Shown: positions 25,276-34,455, counted from the stretch's first letter. The stretch: DNA of 40,442 nucleotides from Candidatus Limihabitans stercoravium (GCA_018715495.1 DVLO01000046.1:1-40442); one strand, 5' to 3'. The notes: a model not told the origin generated them from the sequence alone. Numbers and translations are program-made.

Positions 25276-25508
25276 AACGGCATACACAGACTAAGCAAAC
25301 CCTAACTCTCTTTCTTGCAACCCTCCTGTGTGTGCCGTTTCGCATGTTAAAAAAATTTTAACAAATTTCGATATTTCATACTATTTTAAGTTAGTGTGGC
25401 TATAATTAACGTATAAAATGTAGGTACCCCTCCTATACATTTTAGTTTAACAAGGTCATATGTACCTTCCCCCTCTTAAGACACGGCTCCCCTATCCGTG
25501 TCTTTTTT
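25276..25508 (+). ncRNA. Candidate small RNA with C-rich, anti-Shine-Dalgarno loops
   Basis: No open frame. Three strong hairpins present C-rich loops: 25276-25339 (14-bp stem AACGGCATACACAG/CTGTGTGTGCCGTT; loop and lower edge with ACCCTAAC and ACCCTCC), 25414-25444 (perfect 9-bp TAAAATGTA/TACATTTTA; loop GGTACCCCTCCTA), and 25478-25504 (perfect 9-bp AAGACACGG/CCGTGTCTT; loop CTCCCCTAT) followed by six T, which fixes the strand. A further CCTTCCCCCTCTT is unpaired at 25465-25477. A TATAAT at 25401-25406 would start a transcript of about 97 bases (25412-25508); the first hairpin would then belong to a longer or separate RNA. CCCTCC motifs can pair with ribosome sites, as in other C-rich sRNAs. 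Family not recognised. Confidence 0.6.
25401..25406 (+). promoter_or_regulatory. -10 element of the candidate sRNA
   Basis: Perfect TATAAT eight or so bases before the 25414 hairpin. No good -35 box is visible 17 bases upstream (ATACTA), so an activator or another sigma factor may be needed. Confidence 0.45.
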
Positions 25509-25530
25509 CATGTCCAAAAACATTATAGAA

Positions 25531-25553
25531 ATTGCAGGGCATGGCCCTGCAAT
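25531..25553 (-). terminator. Hairpin after the GH13 gene
   Basis: Perfect 10-bp stem ATTGCAGGGC/GCCCTGCAAT with a 3-base loop, 24 bases after the GH13 stop. The T-tract on the minus strand is poor, so termination may be weak. Confidence 0.5.
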
Positions 25554-25576
25554 CTGATGTGTAATATTAAAAAGTC

Positions 25577-27421
25577 TTATTCGGAATAAACCTTTTCAAG
25601 AATCACAAACGAATCGGGCACAACTGTTGCACTGTTACTGTACAGTCTTCCCGTAAGCAAATCACGGTACATTCCGTCCAACAGTACAGTATTTTCGCAA
25701 CTTCCACGGTTGACGGCAACAACTACCTTTTCACCGCTGTCATTAGAGCTGCGCTGAAAAGCGTAGAAACCGTCTCTTGCAACCATTTCATCGAAATCAC
25801 CGTTGCAGAACACGTTCATGTTGCGAAGCTGTCCCATCTCCGTGTAGAAATCACGCAACAATTTGTTCTCCTTCCCCCACGGATAACATCCACGGCAGAA
25901 AGGATCACGGTAACCTTCCATTCCCGCTTCGTCACCGTAGTAAACGCATGGGAAACCGAAAAATGTGTATTGCAAAACTACCGCCAGTTTCAGTAATTCA
26001 ATACCCCTGTTGTACTGTGAGTCACTGAGCTTTGTCTTACTCATGACGTGCTTGGAACTGTTGCCCACTCTGTCACCTGCAAGTTCGGTCAATATACGCA
26101 AAGTATCGTGAGTACCCAATATATTCATCAGGTTGTTTCTGACGTGCAATGGATAGTTGTTCAATATGTTAAACGCAGTTTCATGCAACTGCCCTACGTT
26201 GCCGTCCCTTACAAAAGCGATGATTGCCTTTTGCAATGGGTAGTTCATTACAGAATCAAGCTGAGCCCCTTCGAAATATCTACGTCTTACGCCATAGTCC
26301 GTCTTGTTGGATGCGTCTTCACACACTTCGCCGATGATTGCGCATTGCGGATCTTGTTTTTTAGCGGACTGAACAATCTTGTCCAGCATGCAGTCGGCAA
26401 TTTCATCCACCACGTCCAGACGCCAACCTGCAGCACCACGCTTCAGCCACATGGGAACAATGCCGTTTTCGCCACAGAAATACTGTTGAGCCTGCTTGTT
26501 TTCGGCGTTTATACGTGGCAATGTTTCGAAGTTCCACCAACATTCGTAATTGTTGTTTTCGTCAAAGTTAAACCACGAACGGTAAGGCGACTTCTTGTCA
26601 TTGTAAGCACCACCCTTGCCGTACTTGCCTTCTTTATTGAAATACTTGGAAGAACTGCCCACGTGATTGAACACGCCGTCAAGAATGATACTGATGCCCA
26701 ATTTATCCGCTGCGTGACAAAGACTCACAAAGTCTTCATTTGTACCAAACATACTGTCGATATTTTCGTAGTCTTCGGTATCGTACTTGTGATTGCTGTA
26801 AGCCGTAAAAATGGGATTGAGATAAATTGTCTTGACGTTCAATGAACGAAGGTACGGCAATTTCTTTTCAACGCCCTTCAATGTGCCGCCGAAGAAGTCA
26901 CGGTTTGTCACCCTTCCGTCTTCTTCCTGGTAGTACGGTTGTTCACCCCACCTGCGCATGATCTTGTCTTCAGTGGGAACAACTTTACCTACCGAATTGA
27001 ATCTGTCCACCATTATCTGGTAGCAAACGCCGTTGTTGAGCCAACGTGGCGTCTGATACTTCTTGTCATAGACGCTGAGCTGCCATGACTTCACATTGTC
27101 GTAAAACAATCCGGCGTTGCCTTGTTCTGTCTTTCCAATGTACTGTTCGTTTTGCACTCCTTCCATGCGGAAATAGTACCAATACAGACCCTTTTTGAGG
27201 GAAACATCTGCCACAAAGTTGCAGAAGCCTTCCTCACAACGGTCCTGATACATTGCAAATTCCGTCTTAAATCCGTCATCTGCGTAAACGCACATGAACA
27301 TCTTGTCGGGCGAAATGCAGTTGTTTACCTGCACACGCACACCAAACTTGACGTCCTGCGGAACGGCTCCAACAATGCTCTTGTAAAACTCCTTGACGGG
27401 GTTGTACTTTACCAAAATCAT
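25577..27421 (-). CDS. GH13 alpha-amylase family glycosidase (neopullulanase/cyclomaltodextrinase-like)
   Basis: 614 residues, cytoplasmic (no signal peptide). An N-terminal beta-sandwich of about 120 residues precedes the catalytic barrel: GVCYQIMVDRF, LDGVFNHVG, GWRLDVVDE (nucleophile Asp), AIIGEVCED (acid Glu) and MNILGTHDT (transition-state Asp). The layout fits maltodextrin-degrading enzymes of the neopullulanase group. Starts 3 bases after the glgP stop with GGAGA inside the end of glgP. Likely trims branched dextrins for MalQ and GlgP. Confidence 0.9.
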   Translation of the reverse strand: MILVKYNPVKEFYKSIVGAVPQDVKFGVRVQVNNCISPDKMFMCVYADDGFKTEFAMYQDRCEEGFCNFVADVSLKKGLYWYYFRMEGVQNEQYIGKTEQGNAGLFYDNVKSWQLSVYDKKYQTPRWLNNGVCYQIMVDRFNSVGKVVPTEDKIMRRWGEQPYYQEEDGRVTNRDFFGGTLKGVEKKLPYLRSLNVKTIYLNPIFTAYSNHKYDTEDYENIDSMFGTNEDFVSLCHAADKLGISIILDGVFNHVGSSSKYFNKEGKYGKGGAYNDKKSPYRSWFNFDENNNYECWWNFETLPRINAENKQAQQYFCGENGIVPMWLKRGAAGWRLDVVDEIADCMLDKIVQSAKKQDPQCAIIGEVCEDASNKTDYGVRRRYFEGAQLDSVMNYPLQKAIIAFVRDGNVGQLHETAFNILNNYPLHVRNNLMNILGTHDTLRILTELAGDRVGNSSKHVMSKTKLSDSQYNRGIELLKLAVVLQYTFFGFPCVYYGDEAGMEGYRDPFCRGCYPWGKENKLLRDFYTEMGQLRNMNVFCNGDFDEMVARDGFYAFQRSSNDSGEKVVVAVNRGSCENTVLLDGMYRDLLTGRLYSNSATVVPDSFVILEKVYSE

Positions 27422-27424
27422 AAA

Positions 27425-29830
27425 TTACATTCTCCAAATCTTCGTAGCGTATTCCCTAACTGCACGGTCAGCGGAAAATCTTCCTGCTTCGGCAATGTTC
27501 TTCAAAGACATCTGGTTCCACTTGATGGGATCCTTGTAAGCTGCGTCCATTTTTTCGGTGATGTCCATGTAGCTTGCAAAATCGGCAAAGCACATGTATG
27601 GATCAGCAACCTGGTTAGAACGCAACAAATAGTTGGAAATGTTTTCAAACGATTCGCCGCCAAATCCCTTGTTGAGATCTTCCACAATGACACGCAACTT
27701 GGGGTTTTTGAAGTAGTAGTCAATGGAATTGTATCCCTTGCCCCACAAATCCTGAACTTGCTTGTCTTGCAAACCGAAAATGAAGATGTTGTCAGCACCT
27801 ACTGCTTCACTGATTTCCACGTTAGCACCATCCAGAGTACCTAATGTCAATGCACCGTTGATCATGAACTTCATGTTACCTGTACCGCTTGCTTCCTTAC
27901 CTGCAAGTGAAATCTGCTGGCTGATTTCCGCAGCGGGCATCAGACTTTCTGCCATTGTTACACAGTAGTTTTCCATGAACACTACATTGAGCTTTTCTCT
28001 GATCTTGGGATTGCTTTCAAGATCTTTGCTGATAAAACAGATAAGTTTGATTACTTCCTTTGCCGTGTAGTAACTTGGAGCAGCCTTAGCACCGAAAATG
28101 AATGTCTGTGGAGTAACATCCAGATCGGGATTTTCCTTAAGGTCATGGTACAAGGAAATGATCTTCAAAACATTGAGCAACTGACGTTTGTACTCATGCA
28201 GTCTCTTTACCTGAACGTCGAAACGTGTGTTGGGGTCAATCTTCGTACCAAGTTTTTTCATTGCAATATTTGCAAAATCCACCTTGTTTTGAAGTTTGAT
28301 TTCCGCAAGTTGTTTGAGTACTGTGGTATCGTCAGCAAAGTTGTTGAATTTCTTGAGTTCATCTGCGTCCCTGGTGAATCCGTCACCGATGCAGTCAGTC
28401 AACAATTTGGAAAGTCTTGGGTTGGACTGACACAACCAACGTCTGTACGCAATACCGTTTGTTACGTTAGTGAATTTTTCAGGATTCAAACTGTAAAAAT
28501 CACTGAACAGCGACTTGCGGATGATACGGCTATGAAGATCGGATACACCGTTTACACAGTGACTTCCTACAATTGACAGATTAGCCATTCTGACCTGACC
28601 GTAGGCTACTGTAGCAAGATTGCTTACCTTCTGCCAGTCGTGACACTTGTCCCAGAAATCACGGCAGGTGCGTTCGTTAATTTCCACCACAATCTGGTAA
28701 ATTCTTGGAAGAACACGACGGAAGATGTGTTCAGGCCAGCATTCCAATGCTTCTGCAAGAACTGTGTGATTTGTATAAGCACAAATACTCTTTACAATGT
28801 TCCAACTGTAATCCCAACTGAGATTGTAGTTGTCCATGAAGATACGCATCAATTCAGGTACGCACAAAGCAGGGTGAGTATCGTTGATGTGAACTGCAAC
28901 CATTTCAGCAAAGTTGTCGAAATGACCGTACTTCTTGTAGTGGTCATTTGTAATATTCTGCATTGCTGCGGAAACAAGGAAATATTCCTGTTTAAGACGC
29001 AGTTCCTTACCTTCTTCGTGGTTATCACTGGGATACAATACCTTGGTAATCAGCTCTGCCTTGGCTTGTTCTTCCATTGCACGAAGGTATTCACCTTGAC
29101 CGAATGCACGGAAGTCGAATTGTCTCTTATTGCGTGCTGCCCACAGACGAAGAACTGACACAGCGTCATTACGGTAGCCGGGAACAACCATGTCGTAAGG
29201 GAAAGCCTCTACTTCTTGGTAATCAACATGCTGCCATACAGCACCTTGATCAGTCCAGATTTCCTTTACTTCGCCACCGAAACGCACATAAGTTGCCTTG
29301 TCAGGACGTTCCTTGAGCCACACTTCACCGCCGGGCAACCAGTTGTCGGGAAGTTCCGTTTGCCAACCGTTTACAATTTTTTGCTGAAAAAGACCGTATT
29401 CGTATCTCAGTGAGTGACCCATTGCAGGGTAATCGCAGCTTGCCATACCGTCAAGATAGCATGCGGCAAGTCTTCCCAAACCACCGTTACCCAAACCTGC
29501 GTCAGGTTCGTATTCGTAAAGGTCGGAAAGATTTACCTTGTACTTTTTCAAAACTTCAGCAAACACACCGTCCAATCCCAGATTGAAAAGATTGTTTTTC
29601 AAACTGCGACCCATCAGAAATTCCATCGAAAGGTAATGAATACGCTTTCTGTTTTCAGCCTTAAACTGTTTGTTGTAAACAGAACGTTTTCCAAGTAAAA
29701 TGTCACGAACAACAGTAGCAACACACTTGTACATCTGCTGTTCTGTCAGCTCCGACGCTGTAACACCGAAGGATTTATTTGCACTTTCTTCCAACATTTC
29801 CTTCAGTGTATGTTTAGTATATTGTATCAT
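27425..29830 (-). CDS. glgP: Glycogen/maltodextrin phosphorylase
   Basis: 801 residues, normal for the GT35 family. Releases glucose-1-phosphate from alpha-1,4 chains using phosphate and pyridoxal phosphate. Diagnostic segments: RIHYLSMEFLMGRSLKNNL, EPDAGLGNGGLGRLAACYLD, VHINDTHPALCVPELMR, RFDVQVKRLHEYKRQLLN, and the cofactor site EASGTGNMKFMINGALTLGT with its Lys. Third gene of the malQ-glgB-glgP-GH13 operon, 39 bases after glgB; AGGAGA lies about 13 bases before the ATG, a slightly long spacing. Confidence 0.96.
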   Translation of the reverse strand: MIQYTKHTLKEMLEESANKSFGVTASELTEQQMYKCVATVVRDILLGKRSVYNKQFKAENRKRIHYLSMEFLMGRSLKNNLFNLGLDGVFAEVLKKYKVNLSDLYEYEPDAGLGNGGLGRLAACYLDGMASCDYPAMGHSLRYEYGLFQQKIVNGWQTELPDNWLPGGEVWLKERPDKATYVRFGGEVKEIWTDQGAVWQHVDYQEVEAFPYDMVVPGYRNDAVSVLRLWAARNKRQFDFRAFGQGEYLRAMEEQAKAELITKVLYPSDNHEEGKELRLKQEYFLVSAAMQNITNDHYKKYGHFDNFAEMVAVHINDTHPALCVPELMRIFMDNYNLSWDYSWNIVKSICAYTNHTVLAEALECWPEHIFRRVLPRIYQIVVEINERTCRDFWDKCHDWQKVSNLATVAYGQVRMANLSIVGSHCVNGVSDLHSRIIRKSLFSDFYSLNPEKFTNVTNGIAYRRWLCQSNPRLSKLLTDCIGDGFTRDADELKKFNNFADDTTVLKQLAEIKLQNKVDFANIAMKKLGTKIDPNTRFDVQVKRLHEYKRQLLNVLKIISLYHDLKENPDLDVTPQTFIFGAKAAPSYYTAKEVIKLICFISKDLESNPKIREKLNVVFMENYCVTMAESLMPAAEISQQISLAGKEASGTGNMKFMINGALTLGTLDGANVEISEAVGADNIFIFGLQDKQVQDLWGKGYNSIDYYFKNPKLRVIVEDLNKGFGGESFENISNYLLRSNQVADPYMCFADFASYMDITEKMDAAYKDPIKWNQMSLKNIAEAGRFSADRAVREYATKIWRM

Positions 29831-29869
29831 TTCAGTATTGTTCTCCTGTAATTATATTGTTATCCCGTA

Positions 29870-31726
29870 TTATTTGGACTTTACCTTTTTAGCCTTGGGT
29901 GCGTAGTAGTACTGCACTGAAGATGCCGGAATGGTAATTTCTATATAACCGTCATCACCGACAGTAAGATTGTTTGGAACCTCAATTCCTCTGCCGCCAA
30001 ACTTTTCATCGTCACTGTTGAGCACAAGTGAGTATTCCCCCTTTGTACCGTAATAACCGTATTTGTGGTAATCGTACAAAGAAAAGTTTATTACAACCAA
30101 CATCACATTTCCACTCTTGTCAATACGTTCGAAGGAAATGACGCTGTTCTTGTTGTCGTCGGCAAGCAACCAGTTGAATCCCGACCAGTCACTGTCATTC
30201 TGATGAAGAGGTTTGTACTTCTTGTAACACTTGTTCAGTTCACAGATAAACTTCTGGTAATCGCTGTGCTTGGGATAAGCAAGCAACATCCAGTCAAGTT
30301 CCTTGTTTTCGTTCCACTCATTCCATTGAGCAATTTCACTGCCCATGAACATCAATTTCTTGCCGGGATGTGAAAACTGGAAGCCGAAAAGAGCCTTCAA
30401 CTGCGAAAACTTTGTGTCGTAATCGCCGAACATCTTGTTGATGAGCGATCCCTTCATGTGCACTACTTCATCGTGAGAAAGAGGAAGTATGAAATTTTCG
30501 CTGAAAGCGTAGCACATTGAAAACGTCAGCTTGTGATGATGCTGATGACGCCACATTGTGTCTGTCTGCATGTAACTCAACACGTCGTTCATCCAACCCA
30601 TGTTCCACTTGAAGTTGAATCCAAGACCGCCTGTATAGGTAGGATGCGTAACCTTAGGAAATGCCGTAGATTCTTCGGCAATCAGCATTGTGTTTGGGAA
30701 TTGTCCGAACACATCAACAGACAGTTTCTTGAAGAACTCAATAGCCTCAAGATTTTCCTTGCCTCCCCACTTGTTGGGACGCCATTCACCGTCACGTCTG
30801 TCGTAATCCAGATAAAGCATGCTTGCCACTGCATCCACACGCAGTCCGTCGAAATGGAATTCTTTAAGCCAATATCTTGCGTTACTGATCAGAAAACTTT
30901 GCACTTCGTAACGTGAGTAGTCGAAAATTCTTGTTCCCCAACCCTTGTGTTCCTGTTTGTAAGAATCTGCACTTTCGTAACAGCAAGTTCCGTCAAATTC
31001 CATCAGCCCGTGAGCGTCCTTGCAGAAATGCGCAGGCACCCAGTCAAGAATTACGCCAATTCCGTTTTTGTGGCATTGATTGACAAGGTATCTGAGGTCG
31101 TCAGGAGTTCCGTAACGACTTGTGGGGGAGTAGAAACCTGTGATCTGGTATCCCCAAGAACCGTCAAATGGATGTTCCATCAATGGCATGAACTCAATGT
31201 GTGTGTAGCCCATTTTCTTGACATAAGGAACAAGATACTTCGCAAGATCTCTGTAACTGTACATTCTGCCGTCGTAGTGTCTGCGCCATGAGCCTGCATG
31301 CACTTCGTAAATACTGACGGGACTCTTGTACACTCCTTTTTTTGCAAGCTGTTCCATCCACTTTTCGTCCGACCACGCAAAATCAGGATCTTCATCGTAA
31401 ATCACGCTTGCCGTCTGTGGACGCAACTGACTGTACCTGGCATATGGATCTGCCTTGTAAATTACTGTTCCCGACTGGGTTGTGATTGCGTATTTATAGC
31501 AGTCGCCGTTCCTTGCTCCGTTTATGGTAATCTGCCAGATACCATCCTGAAGTTCAAGGTTGTCGTGATTTACAAGCCAGTTGTTGAAGTCTCCCACAAC
31601 TGACACCGCCTTGGCGTTAGGAGCCCACACAGCAAAGTGATAAACACCTTCTTCTACCTTGTGGCATCCCAACAGTTCGTAAGCGTTGTCACAATTTCCG
31701 TTGTAAAAATCAGTAAATCTATTCAT
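29870..31726 (-). CDS. glgB: 1,4-alpha-glucan branching enzyme
   Basis: 618 residues. N-terminal CBM48 (YHFAVWAPNAKAVSVVGDFN), then a GH13 barrel with VSIYEVHAGSWRR, VILDWVPAHF, DGLRVDAVASMLYLDYDR (nucleophile), MLIAEESTAFP (acid) and LPLSHDEVVHMKGSL. Introduces alpha-1,6 branches in glycogen. Start ATG at 31726 has AAGGAGC before it and overlaps the malQ stop by 8 bases; the upstream extension of the frame lies inside malQ. glgC and glgA are not in this window. Confidence 0.96.
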   Translation of the reverse strand: MNRFTDFYNGNCDNAYELLGCHKVEEGVYHFAVWAPNAKAVSVVGDFNNWLVNHDNLELQDGIWQITINGARNGDCYKYAITTQSGTVIYKADPYARYSQLRPQTASVIYDEDPDFAWSDEKWMEQLAKKGVYKSPVSIYEVHAGSWRRHYDGRMYSYRDLAKYLVPYVKKMGYTHIEFMPLMEHPFDGSWGYQITGFYSPTSRYGTPDDLRYLVNQCHKNGIGVILDWVPAHFCKDAHGLMEFDGTCCYESADSYKQEHKGWGTRIFDYSRYEVQSFLISNARYWLKEFHFDGLRVDAVASMLYLDYDRRDGEWRPNKWGGKENLEAIEFFKKLSVDVFGQFPNTMLIAEESTAFPKVTHPTYTGGLGFNFKWNMGWMNDVLSYMQTDTMWRHQHHHKLTFSMCYAFSENFILPLSHDEVVHMKGSLINKMFGDYDTKFSQLKALFGFQFSHPGKKLMFMGSEIAQWNEWNENKELDWMLLAYPKHSDYQKFICELNKCYKKYKPLHQNDSDWSGFNWLLADDNKNSVISFERIDKSGNVMLVVINFSLYDYHKYGYYGTKGEYSLVLNSDDEKFGGRGIEVPNNLTVGDDGYIEITIPASSVQYYYAPKAKKVKSK

Positions 31727-33230
31727 TTTCTGCTCCTTCTGTCTGCGTAGATTTATCCAGCGTCGCAAAACCTGTACGATTTGTCATTTCCGTAAGCTGC
31801 GACAACATGCTTGCATTTGCACCGGAAAAACATGCGTCACTTGCCATATAACTCCATCCGCCTGTTGCCCCCGGTAAATTCATGCGATACTTGCCGGATT
31901 GTCCTGCCACATCCTGCATGCAGAAAATGACAAGATTTGCCTTGGATTCCATCATCTTTCTGATTACCGCACGATTGAATGCTTCGCCATCCTGTGGTTT
32001 TACGTAATCAATCACAGTCTTGCGTGTATCTTCGTCAAGACTTTCCCACCACCCCATCAAGGTGTCGTTGTCATGAGTGCCTATGTATCCTATGCACAAC
32101 TCAGGGTAGCAGTGAGGCAAAAACGCATTGTCAGGATTGCCGTCAAATGCAAATTGGAATATCTTCATTCCCGGAAGCCCCGCTTCATCACGTAACTTTA
32201 TTACCGAAGGAGGAATGTCACCCAGGTCTTCTGCAATGATTTCAAGATCGGGAAATTTTTCACGTATTAATCCAAGCAATGCCATGCCGACACCCTTGTT
32301 CCATTCGCCCTTACGTGCTGTTGTTTCACCGTACTTGATTGCGTAGTAGGAATCGAATGCTCTGAAGTGGTCGATTCTCACTACATCGTACATCTTTGCA
32401 CAATGAGCAATGCGGCTGCACCACCAACTGAAATTATCCTTTTTCATTGCTTGCCAGTTGTAAAGGGGATTACCCCACAACTGACCGTCGGCAGAAAAGT
32501 AGTCAGGCGGTACCCCCGCAACCCAAGTCGGACGACGTTGTTCGTTCAGCTGAAATTGTTTAGGATTTGACCACACATCTGCTGAGTCATATGCAACGTA
32601 AATAGGAATGTCACCTATCAGTCTGATATCAGCGTCACGGAGTTTTTTACGCATATCCTCCCACTGGGTATAGAATACGTACTGAACAAATTTGTAGTAC
32701 CTGCGCTTGTCACGCAACAAGTCCTTGTACCTTGCGACAGCATCTGCTTCACGCAACCTGATGTCTTCAGGCCAGTCTTGCCAACATGCGTCAGAAAAAT
32801 GTTCCTTCAACGCACTGAAAAGTGCGTAATCTTCAAGCCAGTTACTGTTTTCCGAAACAAATTCTTCGTACTGCACCGTTGACAATTGTTTGTCAAAGTT
32901 TTGAAATGCCTTTTTCAACATTTCATCCTTGAAACTACGTGCGTATTGATAGTCAATTCCCTTTATTGCCTTACCTTCAAGATCTTCGGGCTCAAGCCAA
33001 CCACGTCTTACAAGGTCCTCAATATCAATAAACAGGTAATTTCCCGCAAACGCCGACGCCGATGCGTACGGTGAATTGACACAATCCACAGGAGTAGCAG
33101 GCAATATCTGCCAGTAATGTTGCTTTGCAGCCTTCATAAAAGACACAAACTTGTCAACCTCTGCAAAACTGCCCACCCCGTATTTACCCGGCAGGGATGT
33201 GATATGCAAAAGAATTCCGCTTGATTTCAT
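31719..33230 (-). CDS. malQ: 4-alpha-glucanotransferase (amylomaltase)
   Basis: 503 residues, GH77. The N-terminus KSSGILLHITSLPGKYGVGS is the standard start of bacterial MalQ, so I place the start at ATG 33230; the frame is open 33 codons further but through the promoter region. Catalytic regions: DVVRIDHFRAFDSYYAI (nucleophile Asp), IIAEDLGDIPPSV (acid Glu) and IGTHDNDTLMGWW. Transfers glucan segments between maltodextrins. First gene of the glycogen operon; ribosome site weak (GGTGG about 11 bases upstream). Confidence 0.95.
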   Translation of the reverse strand: MKSSGILLHITSLPGKYGVGSFAEVDKFVSFMKAAKQHYWQILPATPVDCVNSPYASASAFAGNYLFIDIEDLVRRGWLEPEDLEGKAIKGIDYQYARSFKDEMLKKAFQNFDKQLSTVQYEEFVSENSNWLEDYALFSALKEHFSDACWQDWPEDIRLREADAVARYKDLLRDKRRYYKFVQYVFYTQWEDMRKKLRDADIRLIGDIPIYVAYDSADVWSNPKQFQLNEQRRPTWVAGVPPDYFSADGQLWGNPLYNWQAMKKDNFSWWCSRIAHCAKMYDVVRIDHFRAFDSYYAIKYGETTARKGEWNKGVGMALLGLIREKFPDLEIIAEDLGDIPPSVIKLRDEAGLPGMKIFQFAFDGNPDNAFLPHCYPELCIGYIGTHDNDTLMGWWESLDEDTRKTVIDYVKPQDGEAFNRAVIRKMMESKANLVIFCMQDVAGQSGKYRMNLPGATGGWSYMASDACFSGANASMLSQLTEMTNRTGFATLDKSTQTEGAENE

Positions 33231-33257
33231 CTGATTATACCACCATGATTTAGTTAT

Positions 33258-33263
33258 ATTATA
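33258..33263 (-). promoter_or_regulatory. -10 box of the malQ-glgB-glgP-GH13 operon
   Basis: Minus-strand TATAAT 28 bases before the malQ ATG; no good -35 box, consistent with an activated promoter. Confidence 0.4.
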
Positions 33264-33334
33264 AGCCGACAAAATAGCACAAAATTGTTTTATTGTGCTG
33301 ATTTTTCCCAACCTTATATATTTTACCATTTTAA

Positions 33335-33388
33335 TTTTGCAAAATCAATAGCAAAAATAAATTTTTTTGCAAAATTTATTGCAAATTT
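33335..33388. repeat. Paired GCAAA repeats upstream of the glycogen operon
   Basis: TTTTGCAAAAT occurs at 33335-33345 and 33365-33375, exactly 30 bp apart, and each is followed by a second GCAAA 12 bp later (33351 and 33381). The pattern GCAAAA-N6-GCAAA twice, in helical phase, is what a dimeric regulator binding site would look like. It lies 105-160 bases before malQ. The remainder of 33231-33558 contains no gene. Confidence 0.5.
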
Positions 33389-33489
33389 ACAAACAATTAC
33401 TAACTTTTTCAGCATCATGGGGAACTTGTATGACCTACATATGGTTTAGATTTGAATTTTTAGCCTTTTTTAACGCTAAAAATACAAAT

Positions 33490-33511
33490 GCGACTGCCAG
33501 ACAGCAGCCGC
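33490..33511 (-). terminator. Terminator of the YhhN-like gene
   Basis: GCGACTGC pairs with GCAGCCGC (one G-U) around CAGACA; T-rich tract (ATTTGTATTTTT) follows on the minus strand. Confidence 0.7.
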
Positions 33512-33558
33512 ACTGTAAGTTAGTTTAATTTTAAAACAACACAATAATGTTTTTTACA

Positions 33559-34215
33559 TCAAATTGTAAAACTGATTGCAATCAATATAATTCCGCCAAA
33601 ATAAAGTAAACTGTTGAGTACGTCGACGTAGCTCTTTCTGAACTTGAAATAGTACATTCCAAGCAAAATGTCGCTTACAAAAAACATAAACGCACCAACA
33701 CCATATAATATAGCAGGTAGTGTCGTTGCGACAATAGCATTGGCAAGTCCCAGACATCCACTGTATCCAACAAAAATCAGATAGATGTTTAAAAACCACT
33801 TGCTTTTCCCGTAGGTGTAAACTTCCTTATACTGCAAAAGCACATTGATACAATACAACACTCCAAAAATCACGATTGACCACCATTGCCATCCGTACAT
33901 TGCCAAGGAAATGACAATCAGCATGAAGTTGGAGATTCCAAATGAAACAACGCCCGCATGAAACATGTTTCTATTTGAACCGCACAAAAGAAAGGCGTCA
34001 CCCGCTCCTGCGAAAATCAGAGCAACAAGCACAAGAATGTTGTAAACATCTGCTTTCTTGAATATAGTATAAATTACTACTGCAAGGTAAACAATTACAA
34101 GCATCATCTTGTTGACTGCTCTGAATGCAGATTTGCGCCCCACAACCTTGGTAACCATATAAATTACCAGTAACAAACAATAAATTGAAATAAATGCCCA
34201 GATAGATTTTGACAT
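33559..34215 (-). CDS. YhhN/TMEM86-family membrane protein (lysoplasmalogenase-like)
   Basis: 218 residues with about eight membrane helices. The family's conserved acidic motifs are visible: FAGAGDAFLL (about 70) and FFVSDILLGMYYFK (about 180). Some members hydrolyse lysoplasmalogens; plasmalogens are common in anaerobic Clostridia, so this is a reasonable role. ATG at 34215 chosen because GGAGGA lies 6 bases before; the frame continues upstream across the promoter. Divergent from the EamA gene. Confidence 0.82.
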   Translation of the reverse strand: MSKSIWAFISIYCLLLVIYMVTKVVGRKSAFRAVNKMMLVIVYLAVVIYTIFKKADVYNILVLVALIFAGAGDAFLLCGSNRNMFHAGVVSFGISNFMLIVISLAMYGWQWWSIVIFGVLYCINVLLQYKEVYTYGKSKWFLNIYLIFVGYSGCLGLANAIVATTLPAILYGVGAFMFFVSDILLGMYYFKFRKSYVDVLNSLLYFGGIILIAISFTI

Positions 34216-34233
34216 AAAGTCCTCCATGCGACT

Positions 34234-34262
34234 AGTATACCCAATTAAAATTGAAAATTCAA
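34234..34262 (-). promoter_or_regulatory. Promoter of the YhhN-like gene
   Basis: Minus strand: TTGAAT, 17 bases, TATACT, 19 bases before the ATG. Confidence 0.65.
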
Positions 34263-34310
34263 CAGTGAATTTTTCGCATAATATAACGCTTTTAGGAGAA
34301 AAAAAAGTTG

Positions 34311-34339
34311 TTGACAGCCCCAAAATTAGAGTGTATACT
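34311..34339 (+). promoter_or_regulatory. Promoter of the EamA transcript
   Basis: TTGACA, 17 bases, TATACT. The predicted leader to the EamA ATG is about 110 bases. Confidence 0.75.
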
Positions 34340-34363
34340 AATATCAACTTAATAATAAAGGAA

Positions 34364-34417
34364 ATGTGGGAGAAATCCCTTGTCCATTCGCCTTTGTTTT
34401 TACTAACGACAGACTAA
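34364..34417 (+). CDS. Possible leader peptide of the EamA gene (17 residues)
   Basis: Short frame MWEKSLVHSPLFLLTTD whose TAA stop lies inside the 5' arm of the terminator before EamA. AAAGGA is close to the ATG (about 1 base), which is poor spacing; a TTG at 34380 after GGGAG in another frame is an alternative. A stalled or terminating ribosome here would prevent the terminator stem from forming. Confidence 0.35.
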   Translation: MWEKSLVHSPLFLLTTD

Positions 34418-34443
34418 TATTTAGTAGTTTGTCGTCTTTTTTT
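34406..34443 (+). terminator. Attenuator in the EamA leader
   Basis: ACGACA/TGTCGT and ACTAA/TTAGT pair with a small internal loop between, followed by C and seven T. It lies between the promoter and the AGAGGT ribosome site (34444-34449) of the exporter gene. Confidence 0.75.
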
Positions 34444-34455
34444 AGAGGTAAAAAG

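Noticed and set aside
25577..33230. Complete glycogen synthesis and breakdown cluster
   Set aside because: glgC and glgA are not in the window, so only branching and degradation are shown here.
33231..33329. 33-codon N-terminal extension of MalQ
   Set aside because: The standard MalQ start KSSGILLHITSLPG follows the inner ATG; the extension covers the promoter region.
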